Source of the DNA: Ornithodoros turicata
Taxonomy: Eukaryota > Arthropoda > Arachnida > Ixodida > Argasidae
Direction of reading: 5' to 3'
NCBI RefSeq assembly: GCF_037126465.1
Contig: NC_088202.1
Location: 116,558,623-116,622,622, forward strand
DNA: 64,000 nucleotides
Positions 34,720 to 44,937 of this stretch are shown piece by piece. The notes under the pieces are model-generated. The model did no database searches. It saw only the letters and a program-made list of their open reading frames with translations, and was not told where the DNA came from. How positions within the stretch are numbered: the stretch's first letter is position 1; each line of letters begins with the position of its first letter. The position numbers and the translations under genes are program-made.

Positions 34720-35038
34720 CTGCCACTGAAACATATAATTCCGGCTCAAATTGACTAAAGCCTCAGAAAGAAGCTATATTCTACGCCTTCGCCGTTAACC
34801 CTTTGGAGCACCGCACGGTCTTCGACTAGTTGGGGACTTCTTGACGGCCAGCGGTACGCTCCAGACGCTTTTGTTGCGCCCAGTAGGCTTCCGCTATTTC
34901 TCCGTTTTCTTTTTTCTCTTTTTTCTACTTCACAGCCGCCCTCGGGATGCTCCAATCGTTCTTCGAACTCTTTTCATTCATTGCTGTTGTGTCTTAGCCG
35001 TAATGGGTAACGTGCCCGAGTTTCAGAGTTGAACTTAC

Positions 35039-35260
35039 CCATGATATCATTCACTGTGTGTTTGTTGTTGTCGTTCATTGTGAACGTCAATGTAGTAATT
35101 GCGTCCAGTTCATTGGGCGTTATACATACTACAGCTACACTGTCGCATATTTCACTCTCACGGCCTTGTACGTTCGCCAACTGCGCTATCATTAAATACT
35201 TTAGATTCGCCGGCCACTCTTCAGACTCTCGCACTTCGCCACGGAGACATACTGGAGTGT
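35039..35260 (-). CDS. Unrecognised exon candidate (minus strand), overlapped by an opposite ORF
   Basis: On the minus strand a frame open from about 35275 down to a GTAAGT donor (35033-35038) reads LKYLMIAQLANVQGRESEIC, then VCITPNELDAITTL and HTVNDIM. Composition looks protein-like and the donor is good; no clear acceptor was seen. On the plus strand the same DNA starts an ATG frame at 35041 that opens with a signal-peptide-like MISFTVCLLLSFIVNVNVV and stays open to 35490. Both cannot be primary. Neither belongs to a family I recognise. Confidence 0.3.
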
Positions 35261-35789
35261 TTCGAAAGCTAACCGTTATTCAGTCGCTTACAATATCTAA
35301 CTTCCTTCCATTGTTGCGTCATTGTCAGCGCACAAATACCTCAGCACTCGTTCACACGCCGAGCATTCAATTGAAGGGCTTAATTGTGTCCGTCTGCCTC
35401 GTGCGAAGAAAGCCTCCACACGTCTCACAGATTCAATTTGGTAAAATCAGTTGCGTCTTCCGCAAACGCAGACAACGCTCACCGCCCTGACGTCTTAGGC
35501 CGTGAAGCGCCTGAGCTGTGAAATGAAGTAATGATGATTATTACGAAAGCAGTGACACTGATATAATGACTTATTTAAACAAGTACAGATATGGGTGGAG
35601 GCAAGAGGTAGCAAGCTCTGCAGTTTATTTATACACACATACGCTCGCACGCATATACATGGGTTGGAGTTGGAGTTGGACGGACTATTAATAATAATGA
35701 GAGGTTGAAAATGGGCACATGGGTTGATGATGTGATGTCCCATTCATCGCCGCTATAGCGGTGCAGTTTCTTTACAGCCTCAAGGTGCG

Positions 35790-36159
35790 TTCTCATTGCC
35801 GGGCGGGAGTCCGGAACGGCGCCCGCAACGGCAGGAACGTCACTTGGAGAACGCCGGAGGCCCGTCCTCCGGCGCCGTCCAAGCAGTCGCTCATTGCTCG
35901 ACTGACGCCGTCGGACGAATGATGACGAACCAACCGTAGCAAAGGAGAGCAAGGCGTTCCGAACGGGGCGTTTGTTTTTCGCCTCATTACCCACGTGGTA
36001 AACACGCCACTTCCGCTCTCGTCTGAACGTCATGCGCCATGGCAGATCGCGACGTGGAATTGCAGCTGGAAAGGATATATCTACGACAAAAGCCACCCAA
36101 ACTACAAACATACACGATTGAAGGAGTGGACGTGGAAACTAGCAGGGAAAGCGTTTAAT
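35790..36159 (+). CDS. GC-rich leader and 39-codon ATG frame, unrecognised
   Basis: A GC-rich block from about 35790 leads to GCGCCATGG at 36036-36044, a strong initiation context. The frame 36040-36159 encodes MADRDVELQLERIYLRQK and ends in TAA. The block begins AAGGTGCGTTCTCATTGCCG, which looks like a Harbinger-type terminal repeat, but no matching right end was found. It is either the start of a small host gene or the 5' portion of a DNA element. Confidence 0.25.
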
Positions 36160-36998
36160 TATTATTATTTTATTGTTATTGTTTATAATAATAATTATTA
36201 ATATTGATAATAAATACTAATTAATGATTAGGGAAAGAGTGTACACACGCATTCACTTAAATTTAGTAGACATTGGACGTTATATCCTCACGTCGGCGAT
36301 TGTAGGGGTAGGTCGGGGATTAAGATGAAAGGCAACACTTCCTTCACTAGCTGGACTGCATTTTATTCGAGTAACTTGTAATAGTGAAAGTTGCATTTTT
36401 CAAATCATCGACGGTGGTGCTAATGAGTGACCTTGAAGGGTAACATGTGCAGTGGTACGAATCTTTGAATAAGTGCCCTTCCTAATATTCCTTTCTCCGT
36501 GTTCTTTTTATTTGTTTGCTTTACCACAGAATACCGACAAAGACCATAATATATAGTAGACTCGAACGCTCTAAATATACGAGAGAAAATAAAATAGAAA
36601 GGAAAGCCTCAGCAAAAAAAGAAAAAGAAAAGTACTAAACGCCACGCAAGCCGATCTATGGGGTGTGGTCGTACTTCAACCATCTGTCTTGATATCAATG
36701 ATGAAATTTCTACGCGTCCTTCGTGTCTTTATTTCTTTTTCGTTTTGTTGAGCAGACTATAAATCACACAAACGCGGGCAATGTGTCACGTCGCACTATC
36801 CAAGTGACGCGAAACCTGAATTAACAGAGCCGATGATCGACGCAAATTAGGTGCTGTTTCTTCGTACCAGTGGAGTGGAGTGAGCATGAAATTGCACGTT
36901 CTGCACGTTAGTGCATGTTTAGATTTACGTTGCGTGTTTTTGCATAAATGGATGCTTCGACCGCCAAGACGTGCGGTAAGTTTAACCATAGCCTCCTA
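36160..36998. other. AT-rich non-coding stretch
   Basis: Nothing recognised. It starts with an (ATT)n-like run at 36160-36220. Confidence 0.45.
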
Positions 36999-37000
36999 TA

Positions 37001-37987
37001 CAGGGTGTCCCAGAAAACGTGTCATTGAATTATAAAAAAAAAACTACACCACCTAGAGTCATGCCGTCAACGGCATTTGTTCTTACTGGGTTTTTGCCAC
37101 CTCCTGATGTGAATGTTGTGTAACATAAGTTTAATTATGTAAATTTTTGCGAGCTTAAGTCGGAACTTTGCCAAGTAAAGGTCACTTTTTTACCCCACCA
37201 ATGTGAAGAGCGTGTCTAATTTACTCAAATTAATGATAATTGATAGGGATATTCAGGAGATATCCCATCGGAACAAATAGCCGAACATCATGCTCTACGG
37301 AGTTCCCACAGGATAGCGCACGATGAATTTTTCAGCGCAATCTTTGTCAGTCCGACGAAAGGAGGTTGGAATTTTGGAAACCCATCCCACCCCGGCATCG
37401 CAGAAAGAGATAACACAGACATGGCTTATCGCGTCCGACTTTCGCTGTGATAATGCTTTCCCTCTCCCAATTTAAGAACTGCTACTTTTTCTACTATCAC
37501 TCTGTGGGCTGGCTTTGGAACCTACTTTCGTCGGACTGTGAGTGATTGCGCTTGTCATCGCGCGTTATGGTCTGGTGCTCCAAAAAGCATGATGTTCGGC
37601 TATTTTTTTCGATGGGATAGCTCATGAATATCACTGTCAATTATCATGAATTTGAGTGAATTCGGCACGCTCTTCATATTGGTGGGGTAAAAAAGTGACC
37701 TTCACTTGGTAAATTTCCGGTATATTTACATAATTAAACTTACGGTACATGACATTCACATCATGGAGGTGGTAAAATACTAATAAAACCAAATAAAACC
37801 AACGGCATTTGTTCTTACTAGATTTCTGCCAACTCCTGATGCGAATGTGATGTATCGCAAGTTTAATTATGTAAATATTTGCGAACTGAACTCGGAAATT
37901 CGCCAAGTAAATGCCGTTGACCGCATGATTCTAAGTGGTGTAGTTTTTTTAATTATAATTCAATGACACGTTTTCTGGGACACCCTG
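37001..37987. mobile_element. Mariner-type foldback element with rearranged right arm, TA duplication
   Basis: The termini are inverted CAGGGTGTCCCAGAAAACGT, flanked by TA on both sides (36999-37000, 37988-37989). Almost the whole element is an imperfect palindrome. The left arm (37001-37330) pairs with the right arm (about 37600-37987), sharing GTGACCTTT/GGTAAAAAAGTG and CATCATG blocks. The right arm contains an extra segment (37799-37916, AACGGCATTTGTTCTTACT onward) that repeats the left arm in direct orientation, bounded by AACGGCATTT and AAATGCCGTT. No transposase is encoded. The ends and TA target fit a Tc1/mariner-derived MITE. Confidence 0.85.
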
Positions 37988-37989
37988 TA

Positions 37990-39420
37990 TGTCTGCCCAA
38001 TGAGGCAAAAGCGGCCGTTCACGCGAACGTATGGGGGGCGCCAGTTTCCTATAGGTTATATACATATAGGTTTCCTATACGGACAGTCAGAGCAATGACA
38101 ACCTTTGCCTTCCCCGTAAGTGTACGGGGTAGGCTCCGTATATGCTCGGTGCATACGTTGCTCACAGTGCTTTGCGGAGATAAGCGTCCTGGATGGGCGC
38201 ACGCTGTGCAGGCTCTGTCATCTTTACAACTTGGATAACAACAGAACTCTTGGATAACCATCGTGACGCAGCAGAGTGAACAGAGTATTTAAACGTGCCC
38301 GCTTCCTCTTATTAAAGTAGTTGGAAGTCAGCGGTTGTGTTGTTTGTATATTTCTTTGTGTTGTCTCCTGCGCTGTTTCATTCCAGAGGAACTTCATCAC
38401 GTTGTTCATTGCTGTTGACAGAACGGAGTGAGTCAGTACCCTGTTAATCTTCATTTCCAAGGCGAGATGGACTATCTGCGCACAGGTTAATGCTGACTGG
38501 TTGTGCTACGCTCAAAGCCGAAGAACATGAAATGGCAAGAAGCAGGGTGCTATCTGTTGTTACTGCCTATCTTTTCTCCCACTTCTATTTTCTTTTGATC
38601 ATTTGGTTCCTGCTGCGTTTATAAATTGCACACAGAAACGTTGAAGCTGTTCAGTTGAGAGTACGCAGTTGTCTGGGTAGTCTACTTGTCTTTGTCCGTG
38701 TCTTCTTGGGCTGCGCTACAGGTATGACATATTCGGAATCAGACGTTAAGAACAGGCCAGATAACAGGCAAAGGATAAAGCATATTCAGGTCGCTGACGG
38801 AGTACACGTGTACGTAGAAGGCACTGAATACAAGCCGGCCATCGCGCGTCCCTGCTGCTCAATATTGGTTTACTCGTAGAAATGAAATTCAGAACTATTC
38901 AGGCGGTTCCGATGAATGCCCCGTGTTGCCAATAGGTTCGGCATAAGTGAGCGCAACTGACTTTGCAAATTGTTTAATGTGTGCAACCGTAAAGAAGACG
39001 AAACACGCCTTCATGATGTGCTGTGCACAAGTGTACCCCAAAGGTTAAATCGAAATCGGCCCTCGACTGTTTCAACAACATAAATTTTGCTATCGCGAAG
39101 GTGTTTGGAACTCAAGATGAGGGACGTAGCGTTTTCGGCACTTTTAAACGTTGTAGTGGGTTGTGTTACGGATAGAGTGTGTTAGGCTCGTGAGCAAAGC
39201 GCGTATTATCGAGTTCCTTTGAGCTCTGAGTTTTTGCTGAGTGTGTGGCGAGGGGGCACTGTATAACGGGAGGTGGGACGTGGTCTAGGAGTAGCAGAAT
39301 CTGTCAGGTGATGCATTCAATTTATTTTATTTTCCTTCGCACTTCAGTTCGATTTAATAAGATTATAAACGTGCACCCCTGAACTAGGTTTATCACTGCG
39401 GCGGGAGCTTCATAAGCAAT
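37990..39420. other. Non-coding stretch
   Basis: No supported gene. The frame 38655-38879 follows a CAG and encodes MTYSESDVKNRPDNRQRIKH with two C-terminal Cys. It is protein-like in composition but unrecognised and lacks support. Confidence 0.35.
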
Positions 39421-39432
39421 GAACTAGCTATC

Positions 39433-39743
39433 TAATAATAATCAATCAATCAATCAATAATAATAATTCGGGGCGTTACGTCGCGAGACAACTGTGATCA
39501 TGAGCGACGCCACAGTGGTCGGATCTGTGGATTAACTTTGCCCACCTGACTGTTCCTTAACGTGAGCCGAAATCTCGATACACGGCAGACCACATTTAAC
39601 GTCCCTCGCGGGAGATGGCGTGTCCGAGCAACTTGTACCCTTCCACCAAGTTGCCACCGTCCTCGACCGGGTTTGAACCCGTTGAACCCGCGATCTTGTG
39701 ATCAGCAGGCAGACAGCCTGCCGAATGAGCCACCGAGGCCGGC
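39433..39743 (-). mobile_element. tRNA-derived SINE (family C)
   Basis: On the minus strand the head is GGTGGCTCATTCGGCAGGCT with a B box GGGTTCAACGGGTTCAAACC (partly duplicated), followed by a long body and the 3' end GTCTCGCGACGTAACGCCCC. The tail is (AAT/AATC)n at 39433-39471. GAACTAGCTATC (39421-39432) and GAACTAGTCCTC (39744-39755) look like a decayed target duplication. A 3' fragment of the same family is at 11744-11785. Confidence 0.75.
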
Positions 39744-39954
39744 GAACTAGTCCTCTGTTGGTGGTGGGTGTACAAAGTTCGTTTGGTGGCGAGTTCAAAA
39801 TTTTCCCCGCTTTCGGAATGAAATTATTTCGTTCCTGACACAAAGATATGGATAACTGTGCATCTCCTGACGCGCTGGTTTCCGTAATTATCTATATCAT
39901 ACCGCAGTCGTAGCGTGCGCCATGCGTCTAAACAAAAGTATTTACGCAGTATGT

Positions 39955-40015
39955 CCTTACTGCTTGTGTACCTCTGCGTCGGAGCCCATTTGGATGACAT
40001 TGTAGGAGCATTAGG
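39955..40015 (+). repeat. Dispersed repeat, copy 1 of a direct pair
   Basis: CTTACTGCTTGTGTACCTCT followed by GCGTCGGAGCCCA and GACATTGTAGGAGC recurs at 41028-41084. This is probably the end of a retroposon. Confidence 0.6.
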
Positions 40016-40392
40016 GACAAAAAGAAAGAAACAGAAACACATTAGGCTCTCACATTAGTGATCCGGTTCGGTTGACTAATGGATATGATAGCAGATAGGA
40101 AGAGCTTGCCGAGATCGATGACAACCGGCTCTCATCGCGTTTGCTTTACAGACCTCGGGTGACGTCGATTTCCCGCAGGGCATGTTGTCACTGACTGCGC
40201 CACTGATTTATGGACTGCTAGATGGGACCGCCGTATTTCCGCTTCCAGACACTTTTTATGAACATGAAATTGTTTTGTCACAACCGGGGGACCCTTCTGT
40301 CATATCGTCCTCTCTTTGGAGTATTGCGATCGGAGAACAGGCGCAGGGGAGCACCTCGTGATTGCGCGATGAGAAAGCAGGATGAGCATTTA

Positions 40393-40513
40393 TTTGTGTT
40401 TGTCTGGTATCGTCCCTACCTCGTCTCGGGTTTTCAAGTTCTTTTTTTTTTTTTTTGAGACTGTGTTTGTGTTTGTCTGTTATCGTCCCTACCTCGTCTC
40501 GGGTTTTCAAGTC
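40393..40513 (+). repeat. Tandem duplication of a 49-bp repeat end around a T-run
   Basis: GTTTGTCTGGTATCGTCCC and TACCTCGTCTCGGGTTTTCAAG occur twice (from 40393 and from 40466), separated by about 17 T. The sequence is related to the hairpin arm at 4452-4507. It may be two retroposon 3' ends inserted into one another. Confidence 0.7.
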
Positions 40514-41000
40514 ATGGATCATTTATTTGTATTCGATTTCGACTGTTTACTGATATCATTCGCGAATTGAGATAGGATAAGCTATGCGGGTTCTTCTCTT
40601 GATGGCGTCATAAGAAGATTGGTTTACCTTGTAGGGATCGCATCGAAGCCGAAGGTACTGACGTGCTGAGATTGCCACTGAGCACGGAAAGAGGGAACGT
40701 ACTGCTTTGCTGAGCATCTGTTGTGTCTCGATTGAAAACACAGTGGTGTTGTTCCAGTGCGCTTCACAAGCTCCAGAATACTAATATTCGTGTTCCATCG
40801 CACTGCTCAACCAACTGACAGTGTGGATTTTGTCTGCGTCTGAACATCTAACCAGTGGGCTGAGAAACGTCTTCTAGTACGCGATGTATGTAAAACAAAA
40901 TGGCGAAGATCGAAAACGGATCTGTCAGATATTTAATATTCTTCTCAAAAATTTGATGCATTCAGCTCAGCTCCACAAACCGCATGCGACAACCCACAAG

Positions 41001-41084
41001 CCCCCCCCCCCCCCCCCCCACACACACACTTACTGCTTGTGTACCTCTGCGTTGGAGCCCACCATTGACATTGTAGGAGCGGCA
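41001..41084 (+). repeat. Run of 19 C, CA repeat and second copy of the 39955 repeat
   Basis: The C-run at 41001-41019 passes into (CA)5 and then the CTTACTGCTTGTGTACCTCT repeat (41028-41084). The direct copy 1.07 kb to the left is similar apart from small changes. Confidence 0.6.
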
Positions 41085-41800
41085 GATCCCCCCGGTCGCA
41101 GGCACACGGGCACGCATATATATTTTTTTGGCGTCGATACATGTCAGCTCAGAAAGAGGAAAAGCGAAAAGCTGACAGTCTTCGTCTTAATTTTCACGAA
41201 TATTTGGGCGGGGCGAGGACCCGTACTTCAAAAACACATTAAAATGTAACGGCAGATTCATTAAGATGACATCTGCCAGGAAATTCTTGAGAAGCCTCAT
41301 CGCGGTCTCTGAAGATGATCTCAGCAGGCAGCTCATTAGGAACCGTCTAATAACCTATGCGAGCACATAATGCCTTTGTACCGCGGGGGAAAGGGGAGAA
41401 ATGACTGTCATAACGATAACGGGAAGTGACGAGCGTGGCCGCAATTAAAGGTGGACTTCACATATCTAATCGCATTTGAGCAAATCGTCGTGGCTTCCGA
41501 CACGTTCTGTTTGTGTAGAGGCTTTCCAGGCATCGTAGGCATATCCAACACATCTTTTGTGGGATCTGACGACGTGTCACGCAAACAGGGTACGTGAATA
41601 GTAACAGACACATGCGAGGATGGTGATGAAGTGACGCCACAATTGGTGCAAGTATTCCATGTGGCAGTTGTCGGTGAGCCATATTCTGGAACTTTAAATA
41701 ATTCTGGAACCCTTTAAATAAACTAGTTTTTGTTAACCTTCCTGTAATCTGTTGTTCACGTCTTATTATTTTACTTATATATATATGTGTGTATATATAT

Positions 41801-41946
41801 TGTGAGGGAGATGATGGTCTCATGAAGGAAGCACGTCGTCGTCATCATCACGCTCATCTGTTTAAGTCGTTTGGCGCGCGGATTCATTCGCTCGGCTGCA
41901 CGAAGCTTAATAAACGTGGTTCCACCCTTTCCGTATCCTTCTAACA
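41801..41946 (+). mobile_element. Possible LTR with adjacent primer-binding site
   Basis: A TGTGAGGG start and CTTCTAACA end would give a 146-bp LTR with an AATAAA at about 41908. Two bases after it comes TGGTGGAGGTGCGGGA, which reads as a primer-binding site for a tRNA-Ala-like 3' end (from memory of tRNA-Ala sequences). No second LTR, gag or pol was found. The following 250 bp are a hairpin. This would be a 5' LTR plus leader of a truncated element. Confidence 0.4.
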
Positions 41947-41990
41947 GTTTGGTGGAGGTGCGGGATATATATACATATATTATATATATT

Positions 41991-42186
41991 TACAGTTTGA
42001 CCGTGCGCTCCCAGCCGAGTACAGCTGTTTCGTCCACAGGTGACGCCGTCACCGTGGAACATTGACGTCTCACCGAGACGCACTGTTAGCGCCGACCCAA
42101 TACCGTGTCACTTCCCTACGCCGGGCTTACGAGTCCCAGTAGGACGAAACAGCTGTACTCGGCTGGGAGTGCACGGTCAAACTGTA
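41991..42186. repeat. Inverted repeat, 45-bp arms
   Basis: TACAGTTTGACCGTGCGCTC at 41991 pairs with its complement ending at 42186 with one mismatch over 45 bp. The arms end in GTTTCGTCC/GGACGAAAC. The spacer is about 105 bp and has no gene. It lies directly downstream of the possible LTR. Confidence 0.85.
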
Positions 42187-42467
42187 AACATATGCTCAAC
42201 GTGCAGCTACAGAGCTTCGGCTATTTTCCCTTTGTGTGTGTGTGTGTGTAACGTATGAAAGAGGAGGTGCAGCGCGCGCAATAAACATATGTTCGTTCTC
42301 CGGTTCACTGATTGCTCCGTTCCTTCATCACATGTATATAAAGAAAATTTATTACACTGATCCGATGGCTTATGCAATGAAGTCATTCCCAATTTTTTAA
42401 AATCTCTCTTACGCGAGAGAATACTTCGATTCCATTTCAGAAGCTACTTTGTTTCGAAACGCGAACG

Positions 42468-42566
42468 GCTTTCTTCTTTCATCATTAATTTCTTCGGCAC
42501 TTGAGGCTTTGTATGCAATTGTCCTTTCTATGTGTCCCAGCTGCAGAACATCAATTGCCGTCATGC
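42468..42566 (+). mobile_element. SINE family B 3' fragment (copy 3)
   Basis: It carries TTCTTTCATCATTAATTTC, CTTGAGGCTTTGTATGCAA and CAGAACATCAATTGCCGTC. It is a tail-only copy. Confidence 0.6.
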
Positions 42567-43738
42567 AAACAATACACCTTGTAGTTGAAAGTATGCAGCA
42601 ATGCTTCATGACTGCAGACCCTTTAGCAGACTATAGCTTTGGAAGGGCAGTTCGATAGGAGAGATCTCTCTACAAGTCTGTACAGATTAGCAAGAAGGCT
42701 TCTACTCGTCGTCGAGTAGGCCATAAAGAGTCGTCCACGTATGTAATACTGCATCAGCCCCTAGAGAAATCACAAGAAACATGTTCCCTGGTGCTCAGGT
42801 TAATGTCGAAGCAAGAAAATTAGTACAGGGTAGTGCTCTTATCCCATGGCCCCTCCACCTCTTCCGTCGCAGCGTCTCTCTTCTGCTGAAGCTTTCGATA
42901 TGGCTTCCTCTTTTTGCCTTTTCCTCTCTTTTTTGTCCGTTGGCGTACTAGAAGGGCCTTCTTCCCGAATGCTTCGTTCAGTGGCCACTTAAGCAGAAAA
43001 CAGCGTCGATCAATGTCCGGACTGTGTGGCTTGTTCCGCGACTTGTTGATGTATTGCTCTAGGGTTTCCTGGCTTTGCGTTTGGAGATTTCTTTAGCCTC
43101 AAACGAGCGGAAAGAGAATGGAGTGTGTGCGTAATAAATTTCTGCGGTTCAGACCCGTCGGCGGTCGGCTCAAACAGCCTGTTGGAAAGGTTCTACAAGA
43201 TCGATATTGATATTAGTCTGCCTTCGACGCTCGGGCAATCACTGATTGCGTGCACGTGACATAATGTGCTCTGTCGCCTGTTATCTACCTCTTCTGACGA
43301 GACGGCCAAGCTATAACGTGTAGAAAGACATATTTTTAGGATACAATACTGAATGATGGAAGATAAAGGCGTTACTATGGAGATAAAAAAAAAATAACGC
43401 GAGGAAAAAGGAATACGCAGTGTGATGGAATATTTGTCTTTGCACGACAAAGAAGTGAAACCGATCGACGAAAGCGGTTGCTCTCGGCATCACGATTCAG
43501 TATAGGGTTGAATGAATGGATCGAACGCATTCATTTTAGGAGACGGCACGTTGTTTGGTTTTCGAGTAGAAAATGGAGCGGGCGTCAGTCACGATCCGAG
43601 GGTACGAGATGTCACCACCCGTAAATATCAGGAGGAATAATTTAATAGGAGTAGTAGGTTCTTTAGGCGAAGCCATTTTCGACAATCGGTAGCTCGCGTG
43701 TTCATGCGAAAATATGATGAATAAGATTCCGTTTGCTA
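42567..43738. other. Non-coding stretch
   Basis: Nothing recognised on either strand; the short frames here have no domain features. Confidence 0.4.
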
Positions 43739-43741
43739 TTA

Positions 43742-44492
43742 AGGTTGGTTCACAGTGTCACGTTTACGCTTGCGTCTACGGGTTACGGGCGCTTACGGTG
43801 GGGGTTGCCATGACGACGAAGAGACGGCGCCCGCAAGATGGTTTCCGCAAGGAGTTGAAGCAACTTCAACTTTTCTCCCGCAAGCTCCGTAACCGTAAGA
43901 GCACTGGCCAATAGGATGGCAGAAAAGTTCGGATGCCGCGCAAGCGTTTTGTCTCGCGCGTCTCCTTGCAAAGGGGGCGTAAACATTGGATGTCTTAGAA
44001 GCTCTTATTCTCCTAGTTGATAAGTTTCCCTGGCTATACAATAGCAAAATAAGCGACTACAGGGATGCCACGAAAAAAGAAAACTCATGAATGACAATTA
44101 GCATAGCAGTGGGTCTGTTAGGTGATATCTTCACTCAATGAATCTGTCCGAAGTAGCGAGTTGTACGTTGCACTGTCGACGATGGCGTTAAGTTAAGAAC
44201 ATTAACAGTTAACAGTTAAGAACATCGTCAAGGAATGTCTGATTGTCTTCCAAAGCAGCCGGCACCGGGGTGCTGGACGCCATGCTACTCTGTGGCTCTA
44301 TTTCACTTTTCTTCGCAAGGATGGCGCTCAGGAGGCCGCTCCTCATTGGAGGAATGGACTGCCGAAACGTAGTAATGTGTAACGATGGAGGAACGGGGGG
44401 GGGGGGGGGGGGGGGTAGCCGGCAACGAGATGGGTACTATGTAAGCGCAACCCGTAGCCCGTAAGCGCGAATGTGGCAGTGTGAACCAGCCT
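43742..44492. mobile_element. Harbinger-like MITE with TTA duplication
   Basis: Long diverged inverted ends begin AGGTTGGTTCACAGTGTCAC (left) and, reverse complemented, AGGCTGGTTCACACTGCCAC (right), pairing over 50 bp or more. TTA flanks both sides (43739-43741, 44493-44495), the three-base duplication typical of PIF/Harbinger. A run of 21 G is at 44395-44415. No transposase or MYB-like protein is encoded. Confidence 0.75.
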
Positions 44493-44605
44493 TTATACAC
44501 CGTAAACTCTGACAGTTGCAGTCACACAGTACAGTTGTCACAGAGTAGTGTTCACATTACATGTGACTTTACGAAGAATGAGTTCCAAAAACAGGCGTCC
44601 TCCTC

Positions 44606-44937
44606 CAGTGGCGTGTAGCCAGACCTCCAAGTTAGGGGGGCTCGATACGAAAACTCTCCCCTCTTTCTCCCCCCCCCCCCGCTGATCCTGATCCTGTGTG
44701 CGACAACACACACCACATACTTGTGCACACTGCAAAGTGCAGATGAAAACACGAAAGTTGATTTCGACGTTCACAATACGATTACATGTATAGGCTGCCA
44801 TGACCAATGAGGTGGTGTCACGAGATTGGGAGTATTTTGAAAAGCTCATACGTTGAAGACCATTCAAGAGTGCTACATAGGTAGGGGGTGGGCTCAAGCC
44901 CCCTAGCCCCCCCCCCCCCCCCGTGGCCACACCACTG
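44606..44937. mobile_element. Short hAT-like MITE with CAGTGGCGT ends
   Basis: The left end is CAGTGGCGTGTAGCCAG; the right end, reverse complemented, is CAGTGGTGTGGCCACG. CAGTGGCGTAGCCA-type ends are common in hAT families. Runs of C lie at 44669-44680 and 44907-44922. The 8-bp flanks do not match convincingly. Confidence 0.6.

Noticed and set aside
42567..42660. T2-like right end (GACCCTTTAGC) after SINE copy 3
   Set aside because: The TTAA is changed and no left end pairs with it; too weak to call an element.
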